Below, piece after piece: positions 37,622-45,919 of a DNA stretch of 64,000 nt. Numbering within the stretch: the stretch's first letter is position 1; each line of letters begins with the position of its first letter. Position numbers and translations under genes: made by a program. This DNA comes from Mesorhizobium jarvisii (GTDB lineage: Bacteria; Pseudomonadota; Alphaproteobacteria; Rhizobiales; Rhizobiaceae): positions 186,001-250,000 of the forward strand of contig NZ_QZXA01000002.1 in assembly GCF_003601985.1 (NCBI RefSeq). Reading direction: 5' to 3'. The notes beneath the pieces were generated by a model. That model was given only the letters and a program-made list of their open reading frames with translations. It did not search any database and had not been told where the DNA came from.

Positions 37622-40279
37622 TCACACCGCCGCGACGAACCCGTCCAGCACGCGTTTCTGGCCGGCCTTGTCGAAGTCGATGGTCAGCTTGTTGCCCTCG
37701 ATGGCCGAGATGTTGCCGTTGCCGAATTTCTGGTGGAAGACGCGGTCGCCGACGCTGAAAGGCGACGGCTTGTCGGCGACGGATTTGGCGACCAGCTCGC
37801 CGTCGATGGTGCGGCCCTTTACGCTCGTGCGGCCGGCGCCGTAACCGCTGTCGGTCTCGCCATAGCCGATGCGCTCGACCTGGTGGCCGGAGCGCGTGCC
37901 CCAGTTGCGGTCGGTCGCTTCGGTGCGGTTGGCCTGCGCGCGCTGCCAGCCAGGCGTCGAATAGGTGTTGGAGAAAGCGCCGGATTTTTCGGCGTTGGCG
38001 CCGACACTGTCGAAGCGCGAGGCGCCGTAGGGGTTCTGCCGGCCACCACGGCCGGAGGCGAAGGAGCCGCCGCCATAGGGGTTGCCGTAGCCGCCATAGG
38101 AATTGCCGCTTTCGGCGATCTCGACATGGGATTCCGGCAGTTCCTCGAGGAAGCGCGACGGGATGGTCGATTGCCAGAGCCCATGGATCTGGCGGTTGGA
38201 GACGAACCAGATATGCAGGTTCTTCTTGGCCCGGGTGAGACCGACATAGGCCAGCCGGCGCTCTTCCTCCAGCCCGGAGCGGCCGCCTTCATCGAGCGCG
38301 CGCTGGTGGGGGAACAGGCCTTCCTCCCAGCCGGGCAGAAAAACCGTCTCGAATTCGAGGCCTTTGGCAGAATGCAGCGTCATGATGGAGACGGCGTCCT
38401 GCCCGGCATTCTGCTCGGCATCCATGACCAGCGCGACATGCTCGAGGAAGGAGCGCAGCGACTCGTACTCCTCCATCGAGCGGATCAGTTCCTTGAGGTT
38501 CTCCAGCCGGCCCGGCGCTTCGGCCGAGCGGTCGTTCTTCCACATGTCGGTGTAGCCGCTCTCCTCGAGAATGGTCTCGGCGAGCTCGGTGTGCGGCTTG
38601 GTTTCCAGCGCCTTCTGCCAGCGCTCGAAATTGGCGGCCACTTCACGCAACGCGGCGCGTGGTTTCGGCTTCAACTCGTCGCTCTCGGCGAGATTGCCGG
38701 CGGCCTCCAGCATCGGGATGCGCAGCGCGCGCGCCGTATCGTGGATCTGGCGGATGGTGGCTTCGCCCAGGCCGCGCTTCGGCACGTTGACGATGCGCTC
38801 GAAGGCGAGGTCGTCGCCGCTGTTGGCAACGACGCGGAAGAAGGCCAGCGCGTCGCGGATTTCCATGCGCTCGTAGAAGCGCGGGCCGCCGATGACGCGG
38901 TAGTTGAGGCCGAGCGTGATGAAGCGGTCCTCGAAGGCGCGCATCTGGAAGGACGCGCGCACCAGGATCGCCATGTCGTTGAGATTGTGCTTCTGCCGCT
39001 GATAGGCCTCGATGGTCTCGCCGATGGCGCGGGCCTCCTCCTCGGAATCCCATGCGGCGTGGACATTGACCTTGCCGTCCTCGGGGTCGTTGCGGTCGGT
39101 GAACAGCGTCTTGCCGAAGCGGCCCTCATTGTGGGCGATGAGGTGGGAGGCAGCGCCAAGGATGTGCGCGGTCGAGCGGTAGTTGCGCTCCAGCCTGATG
39201 ATGGTGGCGCCCGGGAAATCCTTGTCGAAGCGCAGGATGTTGTCGACCTCGGCGCCGCGCCAGCCATAGATGGACTGGTCGTCGTCGCCGACGCAGCAAA
39301 TATTGACTTTGTTTTCGCTCACGGCCGCATGCGAGCTTCGCTCGCTGGCCTCCGCGGGGGCGACCTGGCCGGCCGACGCCCGGTCGGGCTTGCGGCCTTC
39401 GGACGATCGCAAATCCGTCGACGTTGCCGCACGCCCGGCGTCCGGCCGCTGCGCCAGCAGGCGCAGCCACATGTACTGGGCGGTGTTGGTGTCCTGGTAC
39501 TCGTCGACGAGGATGTATTTGAAGCGCCGGTGATAGTCCTTCAGCACGTCCGGATTGGCGCGGAAGATGCGGATGGGGTGGCAGAGCAGGTCGCCGAAGT
39601 CGCAGGCGTTCAGCGTCTGCAACCGCTCCTGATAGGCCTTGTAGAGTTCGCGGCCCTTGCCGTTGGCGAAGCTGCGCGCGTCGCCCTCTGCGATATCGGC
39701 CGGACCTTGCCCCTTGTTCTTCCAGCCATCGATCATCTGGGCGAACTGCTTGGCCGGCCAGCGCTTGTCGTCGAGGCCCTCGGCCTGGATCAGCTGCTTG
39801 ATCAGCCGCACGACGTCGTCGGTGTCGAGGATGGTGAAGTCGGAACGCAAGCCGGCAAGCTCGGCATGACGGCGCAACAGCTTCACGCCGATCGAATGGA
39901 AGGTGCCGAGCCAGGGCATGCCCTCGACATTGCCTTCGCCGATCAGGATGCCGATGCGCTGCTTCATCTCGCGCGCGGCCTTGTTGGTGAAGGTCACGGC
40001 GAGGATCTGCGAGGGGAAGGCCTTGCCGGTGGCAAGGATGTGGGCGATGCGGGTGGTGAGCACACGCGTCTTGCCGGTGCCGGCGCCGGCCAGCACCAGA
40101 ACCGGGCCTTCGGTGGTCTCCACCGCCAGCCTTTGTTCCGGATTCAGCCCCTTGAGATAATCAGGCGCGCTGTTCTGGCCGCCGCGGGCAGCCATGGCGC
40201 GCGCGGCAATGCCCGACGGGGCCGTCGGCCGCGCATTGGGTTCGTCGAAAAAGGGCATGTCTTCGGAAAAGCCGGACAT
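37622..40279 (-). CDS. uvrD: ATP-dependent DNA helicase UvrD/PcrA type
   Basis: 885 residues. A 3'-5' superfamily 1A helicase for excision and mismatch repair. The motifs are in order: GLNPEQRLAVE, Walker A AGAGTGKTRVL, DEYQDTNTAQY, GDDDQSIYGWRGA, LERNYRST, and MTLHSAKGLEFETVFLPG followed by EEERRLAYVGLTRA. Residues 280-323 are an extra segment between motifs II and III, where relatives have only a few residues; it is encoded by palindrome-rich DNA. The glycine-rich tail (about 745-790) leads to the conserved C-terminal DRVFHQKFGNGNISAIEGNK domain. Confidence 0.95.
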   Translation of the reverse strand: MSGFSEDMPFFDEPNARPTAPSGIAARAMAARGGQNSAPDYLKGLNPEQRLAVETTEGPVLVLAGAGTGKTRVLTTRIAHILATGKAFPSQILAVTFTNKAAREMKQRIGILIGEGNVEGMPWLGTFHSIGVKLLRRHAELAGLRSDFTILDTDDVVRLIKQLIQAEGLDDKRWPAKQFAQMIDGWKNKGQGPADIAEGDARSFANGKGRELYKAYQERLQTLNACDFGDLLCHPIRIFRANPDVLKDYHRRFKYILVDEYQDTNTAQYMWLRLLAQRPDAGRAATSTDLRSSEGRKPDRASAGQVAPAEASERSSHAAVSENKVNICCVGDDDQSIYGWRGAEVDNILRFDKDFPGATIIRLERNYRSTAHILGAASHLIAHNEGRFGKTLFTDRNDPEDGKVNVHAAWDSEEEARAIGETIEAYQRQKHNLNDMAILVRASFQMRAFEDRFITLGLNYRVIGGPRFYERMEIRDALAFFRVVANSGDDLAFERIVNVPKRGLGEATIRQIHDTARALRIPMLEAAGNLAESDELKPKPRAALREVAANFERWQKALETKPHTELAETILEESGYTDMWKNDRSAEAPGRLENLKELIRSMEEYESLRSFLEHVALVMDAEQNAGQDAVSIMTLHSAKGLEFETVFLPGWEEGLFPHQRALDEGGRSGLEEERRLAYVGLTRAKKNLHIWFVSNRQIHGLWQSTIPSRFLEELPESHVEIAESGNSYGGYGNPYGGGSFASGRGGRQNPYGASRFDSVGANAEKSGAFSNTYSTPGWQRAQANRTEATDRNWGTRSGHQVERIGYGETDSGYGAGRTSVKGRTIDGELVAKSVADKPSPFSVGDRVFHQKFGNGNISAIEGNKLTIDFDKAGQKRVLDGFVAAV
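39311..39442. repeat. Palindrome-rich in-frame insertion in uvrD
   Basis: 132 bases (44 codons) added between helicase motifs II and III. It contains gcgagc-ttc-gctcgc (39331-39345), gcccg-gt-cgggc (39378-39389) and ggccggcc (39368-39375). The encoded residues are Ala, Ser, Arg and Glu rich and look unstructured. It resembles a small palindromic element inserted in frame. Confidence 0.55.
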
Positions 40280-40362
40280 CTTCCCCCCGAATGTAGTGAT
40301 TCGGCAGGGAAAGACCAGAACTGTCTACGTTTTGTTCCGGGTAAAATGCCGGATATCGCGGT

Positions 40363-41199
40363 TCACGCCTTGCGGTAACCGAGGGCGACGAAAAATCGAT
40401 GGCCGAAGGAGCGTGCCTCGTCCGTCATCACCGCGCCCAGCGCGACCTGCATCTGGTCGTAGTAGCGGCTGCCGGCGGGTGAGGCCAGGAAGGCCTCATA
40501 GAGCTTCAGGTCGGCCATGGACATATCCCGATAGATATAGGCTGCGGCTTCCATGGCATCGTTGTCGATGTCACGGCGAAGCCCATCGGTTTGCTTGCGC
40601 AGCAGGGCCATGACCTGGTCGTCGGGCAGGGGCTTTCCGGCCGCGCCCAGCATTTCGGAAAGCATCGCATAGCCCATGTTCAAGCCGACGGCTTCGCCGG
40701 TGTCGACGGCGCTGATATCGTCCATCATCTTCCTGTACAATGCGAACCTGGCCGGATCCCTGGACGGAAGCTCGCCGAGGATTTTGGCGCCCTCGATCTT
40801 CTTGGCCTCCCTTGCTTGCGGCGACGAAGCCTGGATCTCGAGCGCGGTGACCTGTTTGCCCAGGGGTGACGCATAAAACGAGGCCAGTTCGGACAAGTCC
40901 CTGGCGCTGAGCTTGTCCGCCATCCGGGCTTCGATGGCCGCTTCCATCTTCTCCGGGTCAAAGGCACCTTCCATAGCGGCGGCAAGGGCGTCCTGGACCT
41001 TTCGTGGCGGCGTTCCCGGCGCCGATTTCACGGCCGCGGTGAAACCCGGGCCAATGCCCATCAGCATCTCATGAAAGCCGTTCGCCTTGTTGATCTCGCT
41101 GATTGTCTGCGCCTGCGCGGCCGCAGTGCCAGCAAAGAGCGGGACGAGGCAGTAGAGCACAAGCGCCATGCGCGTCAGTGGCGAAACGAGTGACGGCAT
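40363..41199 (-). CDS. DUF2059 family exported protein
   Basis: 278 residues from an ATG with GGAG seven bases before it. A signal peptide ends at TAAAQAQ (about residue 27). Two DUF2059-like units are seen: LSARDLSELASFYASPLGKQ in the first and LKLYEAFLASPAGSRYYDQM in the second, each with the F-x-x-SP-x-G pattern. The function of the family is unknown; it is periplasmic. The longer open frame to 41457 is antisense to the glucose dehydrogenase leader. Divergent from gcd. Confidence 0.85.
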   Translation of the reverse strand: MPSLVSPLTRMALVLYCLVPLFAGTAAAQAQTISEINKANGFHEMLMGIGPGFTAAVKSAPGTPPRKVQDALAAAMEGAFDPEKMEAAIEARMADKLSARDLSELASFYASPLGKQVTALEIQASSPQAREAKKIEGAKILGELPSRDPARFALYRKMMDDISAVDTGEAVGLNMGYAMLSEMLGAAGKPLPDDQVMALLRKQTDGLRRDIDNDAMEAAAYIYRDMSMADLKLYEAFLASPAGSRYYDQMQVALGAVMTDEARSFGHRFFVALGYRKA

Positions 41200-41392
41200 G
41201 TTGCTTGCTCCACGGGAAAGATGATCCATGGAGACTGCGGGAAAACCCTGACGTAGGCAAGATGGATTGCCACCTTGGCGTGTGGGCAGCTTGACAGGCG
41301 GGGCAGGCGGGAGAAAGCTGTGCGCAGGGCAGGAGCGGTGCACCGGGTTGCCCGTGGCCGCGCGAGCGCGCAACAGTCGAAGGAGTATCATC
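41200..41392. other. Divergent promoter region DUF2059 / gcd
   Basis: 193 bases without a gene; promoters for both flanking genes should lie here. No clear palindrome was found. Confidence 0.35.
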
Positions 41393-43711
41393 TTGGCTGT
41401 CACCATCACCTCTCTCGTTCTCTTTCTCCTCGGTCTGGCGCTTGGTGGCGGTGGCATCCGGCTGGCTTCGCTGGGGGGCAGTTGGTATTACATCGTCGTC
41501 GGTCTCGCTTTTCTGATCGCCGCCTGGCTGCTCTACCGGCGCCGGTCCACGGCGCTTTGGCTCTATGCGGCGATCGTGATCGGCACGCTGGCCTGGGCGG
41601 TCTGGGAAATCGGCTTCGACTGGTGGGAACTCGGCCCGCGCGGTGGCATCATCGTGCTGGTGGCGCTGTGGCTGCTGACGCCGTGGGCAAGGCGAGGCCT
41701 TGCCGGGCCTGACGGGCGCGCGCCGCTGATCCTGGCCGTGCTGGCATCGCTGGCTGTGGCCGGCTATTCGATGACGACGGACCCCAAAGATATTGCCGGT
41801 GCGCTCGATACCGACAAGGTGATTCCCAATGCCAATCTTGGCAATGAAGTGCCGGCGGGCGAATGGCACTTCTATGGGCGCACGCAGTTCGGCCAGCGCT
41901 ATTCGCCGCTTGACCAGATCACGCCGGACAATGTCGCCAATCTGCAGCCGGCCTGGACCTACCGCACCGGCGACGTGAAGGGGCCTGACGACATCGGCGA
42001 GACCACCTATCAGGTGACGCCACTCAAGATCGGCGACACGCTCTACATCTGCACGCCGCACAATTTCGCCATCGCGGTGGACGCCGCGACCGGCAAGGAA
42101 AAATGGCGCTACGATCCCAAGATCAAGCTCGATAAGGACCGCCAGCACCAGACCTGCCGCGGCGTGTCCTACTATGCCGATGCCACCGGCGCCGCCGGCC
42201 AGCCTTGTGCTGCCCGCGTCTACCTGCCGACCTCGGATGCGCGGCTGATCGCGCTCGATGCCGCCAGCGGGCAGGTCTGTCCTGCCTTCGCCGAGGGCGG
42301 CACGCTCAATCTTTTGACCGGCATGCCATACCCGAAGTCGGGCTATTACTACTCGACCTCGGCGCCGCTGATATCAGGCGGCAAGATCATCGTCGGCGGC
42401 GCGGTCAACGACAATTATTCGACGCAGGAGCCGTCCGGCGTCATCCGCGCCTATGATGCGGGCACCGGCAAACTGATCTGGAACTGGGATTCCGGCAATC
42501 CGGACCAGACGACGCCGCTGCCGGCCGGCCAGACCTACACCGCCAACTCGCCCAACATGTGGTCGACGCCGAGCGCCGACGAAAAGCTCGGCCTGCTCTA
42601 CGTGCCGCTCGGCAACCAGACGCCGGACCAGCTTGGCGCCGGACGCAGCGCCAATGTCGAGAAATTCTCCTCCTCGATCACCGCGCTCGACCTCAACACC
42701 GGGCAGTTGAAATGGGTGCGGCAGACTGTGCACCACGATCTCTGGGACATGGACGTTCCGGCGCAGCCGAGCCTGATCGACATCACCAAGGCCGACGGTT
42801 CCGTCGTGCCGGCGCTGGTCGGGCCGACCAAGCAGGGCGACCTCTATGTGCTCGACCGGCGCACCGGCGAACCAGTGATCGCGGTCAAGGAAGTGCCGGC
42901 GCCCGGCGGCGCCATCGAGGGGGACCACACGTCGCCGACGCAGCCTTCCTCCGATCTCTCCTTCAACCCGAAGCCGCTGACCGATGCCGATATGTGGGGC
43001 ATCACCATGTTCGACCAGCTGGCCTGCCGCATCGCCTTCCACAAATTGCGCTATGAAGGCCGCTACACGCCGCCCTCGCTGCAGGGATCGCTGGTCTATC
43101 CCGGCAATTTCGGCGTCTTCAACTGGGGCGGGGTGGCGGTCGATCCGGTGCGGCAGGTGATGTTCGGCATGCCGACCTACCTGGCATTTACGTCGAGACT
43201 CATTCCCCGCGCCGACGTGCCGCCGCCGGGTGACAGCACCAAGGGCAGCGAACAGGGGCTGAACCGCAATGAGGGCGCGCCCTATGCGGTGGTGATGGGG
43301 CCGCTCCTGTCGCCGCTGGGCATCCCTTGCCAGGCGCCGCCGTGGGGCTATGTCGCAGGCGTCGACCTCAGGACGGGCACGATCAACTACAAGCACCGCA
43401 ACGGCACCGTCTACGACATGACGCCGCTGCCGTTGCCGCTGAAGGTCGGCGTGCCCGGCATTGGCGGGCCGATGATCACCGCCGGCGGCGTCGCCTTCCT
43501 GGGCGCGGCGGTCGACGACTATCTGCGCGCCTATGACCTGACGTCAGGCAAGCAGCTCTGGCGGGCCCGGTTGCCGGCAGGCGGGCAATCGACGCCAATG
43601 ACCTACACGGTCGCCGACGGGCGCCAGTTCGTGGTCATCGTTGCCGGCGGCCACGGCTCGGTCGGCACCAAGCCGGGGGATTATGTGATGGCGTACGCGC
43701 TGCCGAAATAG
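41393..43711 (+). CDS. gcd: Membrane-bound PQQ-dependent glucose dehydrogenase
   Basis: 772 residues from a TTG seven bases after AAGGAG. Five membrane helices occupy about residues 1-130 (ITSLVLFLLGLALGGGGIRL, WYYIVVGLAFLIAAWLLY and on). The eight-bladed PQQ propeller then begins at EWHFYGRTQFGQRYSPLDQI. Typical parts are ALDAASGQVCPAF, TVHHDLWDMDVPAQPSLID and YVAGVDLRTGTINYKHRNGT. It oxidises aldoses in the periplasm and gives electrons to ubiquinone; in rhizobia it makes gluconate and can solubilise phosphate. No PQQ synthesis gene is in the window. A related quinate-type substrate cannot be excluded. Confidence 0.92.
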   Translation: MAVTITSLVLFLLGLALGGGGIRLASLGGSWYYIVVGLAFLIAAWLLYRRRSTALWLYAAIVIGTLAWAVWEIGFDWWELGPRGGIIVLVALWLLTPWARRGLAGPDGRAPLILAVLASLAVAGYSMTTDPKDIAGALDTDKVIPNANLGNEVPAGEWHFYGRTQFGQRYSPLDQITPDNVANLQPAWTYRTGDVKGPDDIGETTYQVTPLKIGDTLYICTPHNFAIAVDAATGKEKWRYDPKIKLDKDRQHQTCRGVSYYADATGAAGQPCAARVYLPTSDARLIALDAASGQVCPAFAEGGTLNLLTGMPYPKSGYYYSTSAPLISGGKIIVGGAVNDNYSTQEPSGVIRAYDAGTGKLIWNWDSGNPDQTTPLPAGQTYTANSPNMWSTPSADEKLGLLYVPLGNQTPDQLGAGRSANVEKFSSSITALDLNTGQLKWVRQTVHHDLWDMDVPAQPSLIDITKADGSVVPALVGPTKQGDLYVLDRRTGEPVIAVKEVPAPGGAIEGDHTSPTQPSSDLSFNPKPLTDADMWGITMFDQLACRIAFHKLRYEGRYTPPSLQGSLVYPGNFGVFNWGGVAVDPVRQVMFGMPTYLAFTSRLIPRADVPPPGDSTKGSEQGLNRNEGAPYAVVMGPLLSPLGIPCQAPPWGYVAGVDLRTGTINYKHRNGTVYDMTPLPLPLKVGVPGIGGPMITAGGVAFLGAAVDDYLRAYDLTSGKQLWRARLPAGGQSTPMTYTVADGRQFVVIVAGGHGSVGTKPGDYVMAYALPK

Positions 43712-43742
43712 CTGTGTCGCGCTAACCAAAGCGGTCTTGGCG

Positions 43743-44180
43743 CTAGCCGAGCCCGAGATGGCTCTTGAGGCCAGGCACCGAGCCGAGCACCTGGTTGGTC
43801 AGATCGGGGCCGGCCGCGGCTTCGGCCTGCTGGACCAGCGTGGCGCCGGCCTTCTGGATCTGCGCTATGTCGAGCCCGGATGCCTTCAGCGCGGCGAGGC
43901 CGTTGACCAGCGCGCCTGCCTTTTCGCCGAGAACGCCGCCAAGCGCGCCTTGCAGCGAGGACAGGAAGCCGCCACCGGCGCCGGCCGGAGCGGCGGCCAT
44001 GACGTCATATTTCTGCGCCAATGCATCGGCGCCTGGAATCTTGGCGAAGAAGGATGAGGCGCTGGTGCCTTCGGCCTCGTGCTCGAGCACCGAGAAAATG
44101 GTGCCGACGACTTTTTCGGTCGTTGCCTGGTCAAGGCCGGCCTTCTGCGAGACGGTGTTCACGATATCCTGTACGTCCAT
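43743..44180 (-). CDS. Conserved hypothetical protein, DUF2267-like
   Basis: 145 residues. The N-terminal 60 residues (IVNTVSQKAGLDQATTEKVV, ASSFFAKIPGADALAQKY) look like a small helical domain akin to DUF2267. A glycine/alanine-rich segment (GAGGGFLSSLQGALGGVLGE) follows, then a helical end. There is no signal peptide. GAGGTGA lies before the ATG. The gene directly follows a 51-residue membrane-protein gene on the same strand (9 bases apart), so the two form an operon. The biochemical role is unknown and the family call is tentative. Confidence 0.7.
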   Translation of the reverse strand: MDVQDIVNTVSQKAGLDQATTEKVVGTIFSVLEHEAEGTSASSFFAKIPGADALAQKYDVMAAAPAGAGGGFLSSLQGALGGVLGEKAGALVNGLAALKASGLDIAQIQKAGATLVQQAEAAAGPDLTNQVLGSVPGLKSHLGLG

Positions 44181-44189
44181 GACTTCACC

Positions 44190-44345
44190 TCAACCCTGGG
44201 TTTTCGTGTTTGCCGGATGGCGCTGGCGGCTGCGGACCTTGACCATGGACTTGCGGTTCGCCGCCACAATGGTTGCGCGCATCGCCAGAATGGCGGCTGT
44301 GGCAAGCATGAAGGCGGTTGCCAGGATCGGCGAAGGCACGGTCAT
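44190..44345 (-). CDS. Small membrane protein, 51 residues
   Basis: Read directly from the minus strand. ATG at 44345 is preceded by AAAGGAA at good spacing, and the TGA is at 44190-44192. The product has one N-terminal hydrophobic helix (ILATAFMLATAAILAMRATI) and a strongly basic tail (NRKSMVKVRSRQRHPANTK), so it should sit in the inner membrane with the tail in the cytoplasm. It ends 9 bases before the DUF2267-like gene, with that gene's ribosome site between. I recognise no family. Coding is supported by ribosome site, spacing and composition only. Confidence 0.6.
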   Translation of the reverse strand: MTVPSPILATAFMLATAAILAMRATIVAANRKSMVKVRSRQRHPANTKTQG

Positions 44346-44582
44346 CGGCATTTCCTTTCAGATCGGACCCTTCGGGGCCGTGACCGCGCCATGGGGCGGC
44401 CGGATAGTCAGTTTCCCCCACCATTGTGGCAGTGCCATCAAGATTCGTCGCCGATGACAAAATTGTGATGATGGTTGCCGCAGCTTGCCAGGGAACGGAA
44501 GCGTCACCGAGCCGTGACTGGACGATGTGAGGCTCGCCCCTATCTTGCGAACGCAAGGACATCAAAGTCGAGGAGCGCCCCC

Positions 44583-45476
44583 GTGACCAGATCCACCATC
44601 GCTGACAAACCTGACATCACCCGGGCGATGATCGATGCCTATGACGAATACACGCATCTGACGCTCGATCGCCGCCGCTTCATGGAACAGCTGACCAGGC
44701 TTGCCGGATCGGGTGCCGCGGCGGCGGCGATCGCGCCGATGCTGGCGGCGAATTCCGCCCAGGCGGCGATCGTCGCCGAAAACGATGCCCGCGTGAAAGG
44801 CGAGGACATCACCTATCCCGGCAGCGGCGGCGAGATGAAGGGCTATCTGGTCAAGCCGGCGAACCAGACGGGTAAGCTCGGCACCGTCATCGTCATCCAC
44901 GAAAACCGGGGGCTCAACCCGCATATACGCGACGTCGCCCGGCGCGTGGCGCTGGAGGGGTTCGTGGCGCTGGCGCCGGATTTCCTGTCGCCGCTTGGCG
45001 GCACGCCTGATGACGAGGACAAGGCGCGCGACATGTTCACCAAACTCGATCCGGCGCAGACCGTCGCCAACGCCGTGGCGACAGTCGCCTTCCTCAAGGC
45101 CGACAAGGATGGCAACGGCAAGGTCGGCGCCATCGGCTTCTGCTGGGGCGGCGGCACGGCCAACATGCTGGCCGTCAACGCGCCCGACCTCGCCGCCAGC
45201 GTCGCCTATTACGGCATGCAGCCGAATGCCGCCGACGCGTCGAAGATCAAGGCCGCGTTGCTGCTGCACTATGCCGGCCTGGACGATCGCACCAATGCCG
45301 GCATCGATGCCTTCAAGAAGGCGCTCGATGCCGCGCATGTCGAATACACGGTCTATGTCTATGAAGGCGCCAACCATGCCTTCAACAATGATACGTCGGC
45401 GGCGCGCTACGACAAGAAGGCGGCCGACCTAGCCTGGGGTAGGACGATCGCCTTCCTGAAGGAGAAACTGGCTTAG
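44583..45476 (+). CDS. Dienelactone hydrolase family protein with Tat-like signal
   Basis: 297 residues from a GTG after GAGGAG. The hydrolase domain holds VIVIHENRGLNPHIRDVARR, then GAIGFCWGGGTANM with nucleophile Cys187, and later YEGANHAFNND with the catalytic His. This is the Cys-Asp-His triad of dienelactone hydrolases. Unlike the classical cytoplasmic enzyme, it starts with a long leader: LDRRRFMEQL, a hydrophobic Ala-rich stretch, and NSAQAA, which looks like a twin-arginine signal peptide. It therefore probably acts in the periplasm. The substrate is not known. Confidence 0.88.
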   Translation: MTRSTIADKPDITRAMIDAYDEYTHLTLDRRRFMEQLTRLAGSGAAAAAIAPMLAANSAQAAIVAENDARVKGEDITYPGSGGEMKGYLVKPANQTGKLGTVIVIHENRGLNPHIRDVARRVALEGFVALAPDFLSPLGGTPDDEDKARDMFTKLDPAQTVANAVATVAFLKADKDGNGKVGAIGFCWGGGTANMLAVNAPDLAASVAYYGMQPNAADASKIKAALLLHYAGLDDRTNAGIDAFKKALDAAHVEYTVYVYEGANHAFNNDTSAARYDKKAADLAWGRTIAFLKEKLA

Positions 45477-45919
45477 GCGGCGGGCGCCCAGACCGCTTCG
45501 AAGGCCGGCGACAGGGTGAAGCCGGCCGGCCGCGTGGAGACCGGCGGCGGGCGGCGCACGCCTTCCTGCAAGTACCGCAATGCCGACGTCAGACCGTTCA
45601 TCGTATAGGGCTTGGCGATGACGCCGATCGCACCGGCGAAATGATCGGGGATGCGTTTCGGATTGGCGGTCATGAACACCACCATCGAACGTTTCTTCTC
45701 GCCGATATAGTGGGCCACGTCGACGCCGGTCGGGCCGTCGGTGAGGTGAATGTCGACAAAGGCGATGTCGGCATCCGTGGACTCGACCATGCTTCTTGCT
45801 TCCGCCGAAGACGTCGCCCAGCCGACGACGCTATGGCCAGCCTCCTCGACGAGGCTTTCCAGTTCCATCGCCAACAGCGCTTCATCCTCGACGATCAGGA
45901 CCTTGAGCGGGTCAGTCAT
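45473..45919 (-). CDS. Receiver-only response regulator
   Basis: 148 residues. A CheY-like receiver with acidic pocket VEDEALL (residues 11-13), phospho-acceptor Asp56 in IAFVDIHL, Thr84 and Lys103 in IAKPYT. No output domain follows; the last 30 residues are Pro-rich. The start overlaps the stop of the LOV histidine kinase by 8 bases (ATGACTGA), so the kinase is its obvious partner. It may relay phosphate to other proteins, as single-domain regulators do in rhizobial general stress signalling. Confidence 0.92.
   Translation of the reverse strand: MTDPLKVLIVEDEALLAMELESLVEEAGHSVVGWATSSAEARSMVESTDADIAFVDIHLTDGPTGVDVAHYIGEKKRSMVVFMTANPKRIPDHFAGAIGVIAKPYTMNGLTSALRYLQEGVRRPPPVSTRPAGFTLSPAFEAVWAPAA

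Noticed and set aside
37592..40378. 928-codon plus-strand open frame
   Set aside because: Antisense to uvrD; the helicase motifs on the other strand are decisive.
44185..44565. 126-codon minus-strand frame overlapping the 51-residue gene
   Set aside because: Irregular composition and no ribosome site; the 51-residue frame beside it is better supported.
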